A DNA stretch of 64,000 nt from assembly GCF_005869225.1 (NCBI RefSeq), contig NZ_SWFP01000010.1:272583-336582 (forward strand), in the 5' to 3' direction. Below, piece by piece: positions 54,297-61,383 of the stretch. A program made the translations under genes and the position numbers. Origin of the DNA: Dyadobacter bucti. Its GTDB lineage: Bacteria; Bacteroidota; Bacteroidia; Cytophagales; Spirosomataceae. Under the pieces are notes generated by a model. It searched no databases. It worked only from the letters and a program-made list of their open reading frames with translations, and had not been told where the DNA came from. Position 1 is the stretch's first letter. Each line of letters starts with the position of its first letter.

Positions 54297-55371
54297 CACA
54301 GTGGATAACCTCACATCCATCCAACTTTTAATGGTGAAGGCATGTTTGGCAAAAACCAAAGATGAGCGTGAATATCTCGTGCGTTTGTGGGAGAAAGAGG
54401 TCGTGATGGATGAACTGGATTATGGCTGTTTTCGTCTACTCCCACTTTTTTATCATGGCAATGAACAATATGGGATCACTACCAGCCACGATAAGCGTCT
54501 GAAGATCGTATATAAATACTGGTGGCTAAAAAATCAGCATTTATCCAATCAATTAAGAGTAATACATAGTGCCTTTGCGGATGTGGGCATAGAGAGTGTT
54601 GTAATCAAAGGAGCTTCCCTTAAAACATTCTATGATCTTGGTGAACTCAGGCCTATGGCAGATTTTGATTTACTGATCCACCCCTCAGACTTGGACAGGG
54701 CTATGAAGATAATTCATGCTCATGATTTCAAAATTGTTGAAAAACTGGCTCAATATTTTGATAAAAGGAGGGATGTTTTTCAGTATTTCAATCATGCTAT
54801 TTCTTGTGTTCATACCAAGAACGACAGCCAACTGGATTTGCATTGGCGCATAGGTTCTCACTGTTCTTTTTCTTTTACCAAAGATTTATGGGATCATTTG
54901 GATGACTATCCGCTCATCCCGAATGCAAGAAAACCGCAATTGGCGTACGAAATATTTATGCTTGTGATCCATGCCATTGAATCTAAAAACAGGGATAATC
55001 TTAACTGGATTATTGATGTTGCCACGATCAATAAAACGGCAACGGGCACATATTGGCAGGAGGCAAGAAATTTGGCCGTTTCAGAGAAAAAGGAAGATCT
55101 TTTTGATTACGGTTGTTCATTGTTGATCAGTTTAGGCATCGAGGTTCCGAATCCGGGAGAGGTTAAAATGCCGACAGGCGCAATTCGAACGAATGAAGCG
55201 GACAGGAAAGACTTAGGCTACCGAAAAACAGCACGTTACCGATTTCATAATCACAGGTTATTTGTTAATTGGATGTTCCCTCACGCGAATCGTTTTGTAA
55301 AAGCTTTTCAACTCGGCAAGAGTATCTATTACAAATACATTTTACGGAAAAACGGCTATTTTTTGAAATGA
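54277..55371 (+). CDS. NTP_transf_5-family nucleotidyltransferase
   Basis: Protein of 364 aa of the uncharacterised nucleotidyltransferase family also seen in lasso-peptide and polysaccharide loci. The active-site region is VVIKGASLKTFYDLGELRPMADFDLLI: KGASL (from Lys111) and the acidic pair Asp129/Asp131 correspond to the G-S and DxD motifs of the nucleotidyltransferase fold. LDLHWRI and YEIFMLVIHAIESK follow as in relatives. It may adenylylate or otherwise nucleotidylate a peptide or sugar acceptor. Last gene of the operon, overlapping the exporter gene by 20 bp. Confidence 0.82.
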   Translation: MKSETFSTVDNLTSIQLLMVKACLAKTKDEREYLVRLWEKEVVMDELDYGCFRLLPLFYHGNEQYGITTSHDKRLKIVYKYWWLKNQHLSNQLRVIHSAFADVGIESVVIKGASLKTFYDLGELRPMADFDLLIHPSDLDRAMKIIHAHDFKIVEKLAQYFDKRRDVFQYFNHAISCVHTKNDSQLDLHWRIGSHCSFSFTKDLWDHLDDYPLIPNARKPQLAYEIFMLVIHAIESKNRDNLNWIIDVATINKTATGTYWQEARNLAVSEKKEDLFDYGCSLLISLGIEVPNPGEVKMPTGAIRTNEADRKDLGYRKTARYRFHNHRLFVNWMFPHANRFVKAFQLGKSIYYKYILRKNGYFLK

Positions 55372-55716
55372 GTGCATGTCTGCCGTAATGTTCTAACTAC
55401 TATATCTTTTTTTTCACTCGTCTTCCGCCAGTCCAATGAGAATTCCCTCGGTTTGTTTTGGGCCATGTTTCTATCTGTTTAAAAATGATATTTTGCTTCG
55501 AATGCCATGCCGGTCTGTTCATGTGAAGTTGATTTATCTGGACGGCGCGTATAAAAGGATGCCGCATCCTTTGGCTACCGGAAAGGCACATTCGTGTAAA
55601 TAGGTCTGGATGCGCAACGTTTGTAGCGTGAATTCATTGAGTTCATAACACATTTGGTTATGTTTGCGATATTGAAATATTCTAGTTCTATCTTTCTATA
55701 ATCAAACAATTAGTCA
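55372..55716. other. Intergenic, 345 bp, no gene seen
   Basis: AT-rich DNA between the nucleotidyltransferase gene and the TonB-C protein. A T-rich run (55407-55414) lies 36 bp after the operon end, but no strong stem could be drawn beside it. A 63-codon minus-strand ORF here (55400-55591) has no recognisable sequence. No precursor-peptide gene was found. Confidence 0.45.
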
Positions 55717-57156
55717 TTGAAAAATATAGTAGCACTGTTCTGTCTGATTAGTTTTTCAACATTTGCACAAACAGTTTACCAGGCCAACGAAGTTGAAAAA
55801 GTTGCAGAGCCTGGTGGCGGGCTTGCACTCTTCAACCGTTTCGTCGTGGCCAACCTGAGGATTCCGATCCATGCCGCTGCAAAAGGACTTAATTCACGGG
55901 TGCTGATCAAAGGTGTCGTGGAAACGGACGGAACAATGACTGCCATCGGGATTGCGCGGTCGCTGGATAGCTTGTGCGATATCGAAGCGCTGCGGGTCGT
56001 GAGTTTGTACAAAGCCTGGAAACCTGCCATGTTAAAAGGCCAGCCGGTAAGGCAGGCTGTTGTGTACCCGGTCGTTTTCCGGACGCCTCCCATTCAATCT
56101 TATGACAGCACGCAAAGTGCAATGATTGAATATTTTGACAAAAATCATACGATGATTACTGACGAGAAAAAATTCAAATTCAGAAATGTAATTCCAGTAA
56201 ACCGCTACGGGGATGTACGTGCGGATATTCTGTTTCAGGAAAAAAGAAGTGGAGAATGGAAAACAGTGAAAAGCTTCCCTTTTCAGAAGGATGAGATCTG
56301 GGTAAAGCTATCCGGTCCGGTCAAACTGGATTCCGTGCAGGCTTACCGTATTTCTGCCAACATGGGCAATTGGGAAAGTCCTTCGGAAGAAATAGTAACC
56401 CAGGCCGACGGACGGCTTCTCTCGTTTGTTGCCTACCCGGGGAGTGGGAAACTACCGTCAGTAAGTAAATCCTATTACAGGGACGGAATGTTGCGGGAAG
56501 AAAGAATTACAGCAGACAGTCTCACACAGGTCACCAGCTGGTACGAGAACGGCCAGCTTGGAAATGTGATACTGTTGGACAACAAGAAGAAGGTTTCAGT
56601 GATTGAAAACTGGGATATGGACGGAACAATTCTGGTAAAAGAGGGGGCCGGAACGGCCAGAATTCAGGCTGGAATTTATGATGGAGAAATGGTTTACGAA
56701 GAGGGACTCGTTGTAAATGGTTTAAAAACAGGCCATTGGGTTGGTCGGCATTCCATCAATGATCTGGTTTACGAAGAAGATTATCAGGATGGAATATTAC
56801 TGAAAGGCGTGCGAAATCCAGGTAAGCAGCCAACGGAATACACGGTTGATGAAATCCCGCCGCAGTTTCGTGGGGGGCCAAAGGAGTTTGTAAAACTACT
56901 GAATGAGCATGTCGATATCTTTCCTTCCATAAATCCTGCAAACGGCATTCCAAGGGGCAAACTTCTGGTTTCTTTTGTTGTGCACGAGAATGGAAAACTG
57001 AGCGACTATTCGCTGGATAGGGGTGTAACCAAAAATGTGGATCGGCAGGTAATGGACTTGGTGAGGAAAACGAGTGGCGCCTGGGATCCCGCAGTAAAAA
57101 AAGGTAAAAAAGTGGCTACCAGGCATACATTGCCCATTAACTTTGAAAGTAGGTAA
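55717..57156 (+). CDS. Secreted protein with two TonB C-terminal domains flanking MORN-like repeats
   Basis: Protein of 479 aa starting at TTG 55717, chosen because a good signal peptide (MKNIVALFCLISFSTFAQ) begins there. A TonB_C-like domain (about 40-130, AAAKGLNSRVLIKGVVETDG..AWKPAMLKGQPVRQAVVYPVVF) is followed by an unassigned beta-rich part, then MORN/antitoxin-like repeats with SWYENGQLG and YDGEMVYEEGLVVNGLKTGHW (about 265-375), and a second TonB_C domain (about 400-477, GKLLVSFVVHENGKLSDYSL..AWDPAVKKGKKVATRHTLPI). Without a membrane anchor it does not act as a normal TonB; the function is unknown. Confidence 0.78.
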   Translation: MKNIVALFCLISFSTFAQTVYQANEVEKVAEPGGGLALFNRFVVANLRIPIHAAAKGLNSRVLIKGVVETDGTMTAIGIARSLDSLCDIEALRVVSLYKAWKPAMLKGQPVRQAVVYPVVFRTPPIQSYDSTQSAMIEYFDKNHTMITDEKKFKFRNVIPVNRYGDVRADILFQEKRSGEWKTVKSFPFQKDEIWVKLSGPVKLDSVQAYRISANMGNWESPSEEIVTQADGRLLSFVAYPGSGKLPSVSKSYYRDGMLREERITADSLTQVTSWYENGQLGNVILLDNKKKVSVIENWDMDGTILVKEGAGTARIQAGIYDGEMVYEEGLVVNGLKTGHWVGRHSINDLVYEEDYQDGILLKGVRNPGKQPTEYTVDEIPPQFRGGPKEFVKLLNEHVDIFPSINPANGIPRGKLLVSFVVHENGKLSDYSLDRGVTKNVDRQVMDLVRKTSGAWDPAVKKGKKVATRHTLPINFESR

Positions 57157-57382
57157 AGGTGAAAGTTTGTCGGGGAAGGCTACAGAATATCTGTCCACAT
57201 GTTTTGAGGTCGCGGATAGAAGTCACTCTTCCAGTTTTCACGTTCTCAATACTCTCTTTTAAAGAGAACTTAACACTTGCTGGTCCGAAAAAGACATCAG
57301 TTTCAGTACTTTCATCGATTGGCGCCAGTAAAACTGATTTCTTATTCTTTTCCCGAAATTCCCTAGGCGATATGATTCTCAT
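57137..57382 (-). CDS. Degenerate antitoxin-like small protein (prevent-host-death type), apparently internally deleted
   Basis: Protein of 81 aa from ATG 57382 on the minus strand. MRIISPREFREKNKK is the usual opening of small Bacteroidota antitoxins related to the Phd/YefM group, and APIDESTETDVFFGPASVKFSLKESIENVKTGRVTSI matches their C-terminal half. The stretch that normally lies between (an ..LA-x..RGK.. segment of about 25 residues) is missing, as if deleted in frame, and the last 20 residues look out of frame. No toxin gene adjoins. It overlaps the 3' end of the TonB-C gene by 20 bp. Probably a remnant. Confidence 0.4.
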   Translation of the reverse strand: MRIISPREFREKNKKSVLLAPIDESTETDVFFGPASVKFSLKESIENVKTGRVTSIRDLKTCGQIFCSLPRQTFTFTYFQS

Positions 57383-57486
57383 AGCGGTATTACTGACAAT
57401 AAGCTTCTGACATTTAAATTGTAATACAAAAAGCCTTTCTTTAAGTTTAGCAGCGATAGGCACAGGCATCAGTTATTTTAAATACC

Positions 57487-57765
57487 ATGGATGAGCATAC
57501 CCGTAACGAAATGCGACAAGACCCCTGGCGGTTTATAATTATTGGGATTTTTTTGTATCAGATATTTTATGTTTTTATCAAAGGGAATATTCCAATTGAA
57601 AGACTGCCATTTCGATATTATGCACTAGCAGCTGTGGCATCCCTCGCTGTGAATACAATTCTCTATTTTACCATCCGACAGTGGCCGAAGCGCCGCAAAA
57701 AATGGGTTATGTGGTTGACAGGATTTCTCTGGATAGGAGTCGTTTTACTGTATGGGAGGGGGTAA
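57487..57765 (+). CDS. Small membrane protein of unknown function
   Basis: Protein of 92 aa with three hydrophobic stretches (FIIIGIFLYQIFYVFI, YYALAAVASLAVNTILYF, WVMWLTGFLWIGVVLLYG) separated by short basic loops (RQWPKRRKKW). The first 13 residues are polar, so the N terminus is probably cytoplasmic. No known family recognised and no operon partner on this strand. Confidence 0.6.
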   Translation: MDEHTRNEMRQDPWRFIIIGIFLYQIFYVFIKGNIPIERLPFRYYALAAVASLAVNTILYFTIRQWPKRRKKWVMWLTGFLWIGVVLLYGRG

Positions 57766-57827
57766 TATCAGGGAATGATTGAGATGAATGAGTTTGTCTT
57801 AAAACGTGCGATAAATAATCCGCAGCG

Positions 57828-58034
57828 CTAAGTCCAGTCTGTTTCTGCCAGGGCAAATATTTCGTCGACCGTTGTCCCGAAAACGAAAGCAATCTTTAAG
57901 GCGAGTAGCGTTGATGGAACAAACTTTCCAATCTCGATAGAATTGATGGTTTGCCGTGAAACACCTACTTTTTCAGCCAGTTCGGCTTGCGTTATATTCT
58001 GTTTTGCACGTTCGACTTTGAGGGAATTTTTCAT
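57828..58034 (-). CDS. XRE-family helix-turn-helix regulator
   Basis: Protein of 68 aa consisting of one HTH domain: SLKVERAKQNITQAELAEKVGVSRQTINSIEIGKFVPSTLLALKIAFVFGTTVDEIFALAE. It matches the compact YozG-like regulators, which stand next to and control a small membrane protein gene. Such a gene lies 10 bp upstream on the same strand, so the two form an operon. Likely a transcriptional repressor of that unit. Confidence 0.9.
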   Translation of the reverse strand: MKNSLKVERAKQNITQAELAEKVGVSRQTINSIEIGKFVPSTLLALKIAFVFGTTVDEIFALAETDWT

Positions 58035-58044
58035 GTTTAAACCG

Positions 58045-58386
58045 CTATTCCCAAGAAAGGTATAATCGTAAATAGTAAATACAAATAGCCAAAGCGAATA
58101 CGAGTAGGAGGAAGTGATTAATATCGGTCAGCTGGAACGAAATTGCTTGGTGTTCATGAAGATTCGTACTAATCAGCTTGAATCCGTACCCCACAATCAG
58201 TGCAGTATATGCAGAAGAGGATTTTAACATTTTGACACGTTCGTCTTCTATTTTTTCTTTGCTTACAAATATCATAAACAGCCCCACCAGCAAAGGTATT
58301 TCAGAACCTGTTGATTCGTCAATAAAAAATATCGCAACACCGGCGAGAACAAATAATACACCCAGAGCTTTAAATATCCTAGTCAT
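58045..58386 (-). CDS. Membrane protein paired with XRE regulator
   Basis: Protein of 113 aa with four hydrophobic segments (IFKALGVLFVLAGVAIFF, IPLLVGLFMIFVS, AYTALIVGYGFKLI, HFLLLVFALAICIYYLRLYL). Between the second and third is SKEKIEDERVKMLKSSSAY, the EDER motif typical of the small membrane proteins encoded beside YozG-type regulators (DUF2178-like). Function unknown; the two genes are co-directional and 10 bp apart. Confidence 0.72.
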   Translation of the reverse strand: MTRIFKALGVLFVLAGVAIFFIDESTGSEIPLLVGLFMIFVSKEKIEDERVKMLKSSSAYTALIVGYGFKLISTNLHEHQAISFQLTDINHFLLLVFALAICIYYLRLYLSWE

Positions 58387-58529
58387 AGCTTTGTAAGTTC
58401 GATGGTCTAAAAGTACACTTTGTTTATCTAAAAGACAAATAAACTTTACTTTTATGGTTTGGTTTTTTGATTGAGCGAGTGTTTATAATGTTTCCCTCCA
58501 TTCAGAAATGCCATGGTAGTGCCACGCCT

Positions 58530-59531
58530 TTACCTGACCTTGACTACAACTTTCCCTTTCGCGCGCCCGCTCTCTACATAGGCAAGCGCCTCATTGGTTT
58601 GGGCGAATGGAAAGACCTTGTCCACAACAGGTCTGATATCTCCCGACTCGATCAGTTTTGTTATCTCGTGCAGCTGTTTACCATTGGCTCTCATAAATAA
58701 GAACGAATACTGTACGCCGAGTTTATCTGCTTTTTTCCGTACGCTTGAACTGATTAGGGAGAGGATCATTTTTATGTACCAGGGAGCGCCGATGGCTCTT
58801 GCAAAATCGGGTGTTGGCGGCCCGGATATTGAGATGAGCTTGCCTCCAGGTTTGAGTACATTGAGAGATTTTTTAAGTGTGGCCGTGTCCTGGCTGTTAA
58901 GTACGAGATCATAATCTTGCAATACATTTTCAAAATCCTGTTTTTTATAGTTGATCAGTACATCCGCACCAAGACTTTTTAGTGTGTCAAAGCTTTTTTC
59001 ACTGGCTGTTGTCGCCACTGTTGCTCCGAGATATTTAGCCAGCTGAATAGCAATCGTTCCAACCCCTCCGGATCCTGCCTGGATAAATACTTTCTGACCT
59101 TTCTGTACATTGCCTATTTCTACCAGTGCCTGCCAGACGGTTAACGCGACGAGTGGGATGGATGCCGCTTCTTCCATTGATATGTTCTTTGGTTTTAAGG
59201 CCACGTCGTTTTCATTGATGGCAATGTATTGGGCAAATGTGCCGATGTGAAAATCGGCCGGACGAGCATAAACCGGATCCCCGACTTTGAAGTGTTTGAC
59301 ATTTTTACCAACCTGGACCACTTTCCCGGCGGCATCATGCCCAAGGGTTAATGGAAACTGGTACGGTAGTATCATTTTAAACTCACCTGACTTGATCTTT
59401 GAGTCCAGAAGGTTCAAACCACTGGCGTGTACCTCTACCAGAACTTCATTGTCTTTGACAGACGGCTTAGGGACTTCTGCAAGAAGAAGCCCTTCTTTTT
59501 TATCATATTTTTTGATTTGAAACGCTTTCAT
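58530..59531 (-). CDS. Zinc-independent NADP-dependent alcohol dehydrogenase / quinone oxidoreductase (MDR superfamily)
   Basis: Protein of 333 aa: GroES-like N-terminal domain (EVLVEVHASGLNLLDSKIKSGEF, LTLGHDAAGKVVQVGKNV) and a Rossmann domain with VFIQAGSGGVGTIAIQLAKYLGA and LVLNSQDTATLKKSLNVLKPGGKLI. The zinc-ligand GHE motif reads GHDAAG, placing it in the zinc-free quinone-oxidoreductase/enoyl-reductase branch. It is separated from the TetR gene by a region of TetR-like palindromes, so it is probably the gene that regulator controls; electrophile or quinone detoxification is likely. Confidence 0.87.
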   Translation of the reverse strand: MKAFQIKKYDKKEGLLLAEVPKPSVKDNEVLVEVHASGLNLLDSKIKSGEFKMILPYQFPLTLGHDAAGKVVQVGKNVKHFKVGDPVYARPADFHIGTFAQYIAINENDVALKPKNISMEEAASIPLVALTVWQALVEIGNVQKGQKVFIQAGSGGVGTIAIQLAKYLGATVATTASEKSFDTLKSLGADVLINYKKQDFENVLQDYDLVLNSQDTATLKKSLNVLKPGGKLISISGPPTPDFARAIGAPWYIKMILSLISSSVRKKADKLGVQYSFLFMRANGKQLHEITKLIESGDIRPVVDKVFPFAQTNEALAYVESGRAKGKVVVKVR

Positions 59532-59803
59532 TCGTTAGGTGTTTTTATTAAAATGATATTGATACTTCCCAGGGTTACGGCTTGTGCTAAGAGCGTTGCA
59601 GGTACTTTCATGAAGCATAGTTGTCGTCAACAGCCCAAACGCTCACGATACAGCTGTTAAAAAATGGTCTGTTTCCTATCGTTTGCATTAAGTATTGATC
59701 TTTTTTGCTTCAAGCTCCACCGGTAATCAGGATTGTTTTGTTATTCAAATTCATAGTACTGAAATTTTGAGATTGTTGGGTGCGAGCTGTTAATGAATTT
59801 AAC

Positions 59804-59852
59804 TTATACTTTTTGATACAAAATATACTTTTTAGTATATTTTGTATCAAAA
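59804..59852. promoter_or_regulatory. 19-bp perfect inverted repeat, probable TetR operator and terminator
   Basis: TTTTGATACAAAATATACT (59811-59829) and its exact complement (59834-59852) flank a TTTT loop. Lying 5 bp past the TetR stop on the minus strand and 280 bp before the dehydrogenase start, it can terminate the TetR message. It also contains TATACTTTTTAGTA, the motif found before the TetR gene at 60481, and a partial copy TATACTTTTTGATA at 59804, so it is likely an operator region too. The 279 bp from 59532 to 59810 hold no gene. Confidence 0.65.
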
Positions 59853-59856
59853 AAAA

Positions 59857-60447
59857 TTAGGTTCCGTATTGTTCTAGTTCAGCCTTCAGGCTTTTGATCA
59901 GTGACTGCATTGGCTTTGCAGTATCCATAGTTCTGCACATAACGATACCACCTTCTATGGATGCCATCAATTTAAAAGCAAACACTGGAGCATCGAGATT
60001 TGAAGAGAATTCTCCTTTACTGATTCCTTCTGTAAGTATATTTATAAGATCCTGCTGGCCGGCTCTGAACACGCCGGCTATCTTCTTTTTGATAAGCGGG
60101 TAATTATCATCTGCATCCACGGCAGTGTTAAAAATTGGGCAACCTCCTGATATATAGGTATCAATTGGGTCTTTGTAAAAATCCAGAAATGCGAAAATTT
60201 TTGCTTTTGACGTTTTCTTTTCGGTTACTGCCGAGTGGATTTTGTCAGATATTTTCTTCAATAACAAATCAATTACTTGTCCGGAAAGGTCTTCCTTGTT
60301 TTCAAAATGCCCATATAAACAACCCTTCGTCAACTGGGTCGCTGCCAGAACGTCATCGATATTTACACCTGATATACCTTTTTCATTGTAAAGGGGTGCT
60401 GCTGTTTCTAATATGAATTGTTTGGTCTTTTCCGCTTTGGTAAGCAT
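59857..60447 (-). CDS. TetR/AcrR-family transcriptional regulator
   Basis: Protein of 196 aa. The N-terminal HTH is KTKQFILETAAPLYNEKGISGVNIDDVLAATQLTKGCLYGHFENKEDLSGQVI, with the conserved TKGxLYxHF turn. The C-terminal half has GGCPIFNTAVDADDNYPL and KAEGIGS-type AGQQDLINILTEGISKGEF, close to the TetR_C subgroup that senses electrophiles and regulates oxidoreductases. Matching palindromes lie both before this gene and before the dehydrogenase, indicating autoregulation and control of that gene. Confidence 0.92.
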   Translation of the reverse strand: MLTKAEKTKQFILETAAPLYNEKGISGVNIDDVLAATQLTKGCLYGHFENKEDLSGQVIDLLLKKISDKIHSAVTEKKTSKAKIFAFLDFYKDPIDTYISGGCPIFNTAVDADDNYPLIKKKIAGVFRAGQQDLINILTEGISKGEFSSNLDAPVFAFKLMASIEGGIVMCRTMDTAKPMQSLIKSLKAELEQYGT

Positions 60448-60480
60448 GTCTCTGGATATAAATCTTACTTCGACACAAAT

Positions 60481-60498
60481 GTACTAAAAAGTATATTT
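60481..60498. promoter_or_regulatory. TetR operator-like site before the tetR gene
   Basis: GTACTAAAAAGTATATTT is, at 17 of 18 positions, the reverse complement of 59821-59838 inside the large palindrome. It lies 33 bp upstream of the TetR start, where autorepression would act. Confidence 0.6.
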
Positions 60499-60521
60499 CA
60501 ATACCTAGCTTTTATTGATTT

Positions 60522-61026
60522 TTAACCCGTTACATTCAGTCTCCATCTATCTATACCGATTTGGAGTTCATTCTTGATTTGATCTAGATAATTTAGGATT
60601 TTAGTGAACAGTTGCTCACCCGGTCTATGCACTGAAAATAGGCTGTCATTTTTTAAATATTGAAATTTTTTTAAAAGCCCTTTATCCATTGAAGAACGAG
60701 AGAAGAAATGCTTCTTCAAAAAGCAAAGCATAACCTTGAAGCACTGTTTGTTTTGGCCAACTCCATACCTCTCCCGGAATTGAACAGATAACATCACCAG
60801 GTTGGACAGACAGTTTGTGCTGATTTACAATAATTTTTTCCCTGCCATCTGTTATAAAAGTGATATCATAATATGTTAACCTGTGGGTAGGAGCAACTTC
60901 AATGTATTTGTTAATGTCCGAAATACTAACAAGGTCTACCAATAACTCTTTGCCGTATTTTCCCTGGAAAAAATGATACCGGTGTATTGATTTCATCGAA
61001 ATGATTTGGGTAGGTAAATTGAACAA
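60522..61026 (-). pseudogene. AraC-family regulator remnant, frameshifted and lacking the HTH domain
   Basis: The 5' part (60682-61026) encodes the cupin-like ligand domain of a Bacteroidota AraC regulator: YYDITFITDGREKIIVNQHKLSVQPGDVICSIPGEVW..LLFEEAFLLSFFNG, ending at an early stop. One base off, in the next frame, the expected continuation resumes (DKGLLKKFQYLKNDSLFSVHRPGEQLF..NYLDQI) and runs to 60522. A single-base loss near 60690 therefore broke it. The C-terminal DNA-binding AraC domain is missing altogether, so it is not functional. Confidence 0.75.
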
Positions 61027-61062
61027 ATAAGGTTCTCAGGACTATGTCAGGACGTCAACGCT

Positions 61063-61209
61063 TCATATTACGACGCTGTAATATTGTTTAATGCTTGCCC
61101 ATATCTCATCATTTTCTTTCAACACCCGCTCATAAAGTGCCATTTTTTTGTCGTGTAACTTTCTGATTTCTTTGACGGGATGAATGTTGAATGTTCGTAT
61201 TTTCTGCAT
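61063..61209 (-). CDS. Small charged helical protein or remnant, 48 aa
   Basis: A 48-codon ORF from ATG 61207-61209 on the minus strand, too short for usual cut-offs. The sequence is rich in Lys, Glu and long aliphatic residues (MQKIRTFNIHPVKEIRKLHD, ALYERVLKENDEIWASIKQY), suggesting one or two amphipathic helices, which is more protein-like than chance. I do not recognise it. It lies in decayed DNA between two pseudogenes and may itself be the start of a broken gene. The rest of 61027-61383 shows nothing. Confidence 0.35.
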   Translation of the reverse strand: MQKIRTFNIHPVKEIRKLHDKKMALYERVLKENDEIWASIKQYYSVVI

Positions 61210-61383
61210 TTAACAATGAGCTTCCCTGAAATGTATTTGAAATAATGTTCACGGCTTTGTCCTCAAAAATTTCGAATTGCCTCATCCGGTACTTTCAAAA
61301 CAGCCAAGGCGTGAATGGGGATAAAGTCAATTCATCTTGCTTTATTAACGAAATGCGAGACGACCTTATAAAACCTTTCATAT

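Noticed and set aside
49124..55371. Annotation of the PqqD-HprK operon as a lasso-peptide cluster
   Set aside because: Neither the asparagine-synthase-like cyclase nor the transglutaminase-like protease is present, and no precursor with the Thr at position -2 of a leader was found.
55400..55591. Minus-strand ORF (63 codons) after the nucleotidyltransferase gene
   Set aside because: No family, no start signal and composition like intergenic DNA; considered and dropped as a precursor peptide.
57159..57410. Plus-strand ORF (83 codons) after the TonB-C gene
   Set aside because: The opposite strand encodes a recognisable antitoxin-like sequence, and the plus-strand translation resembles nothing.
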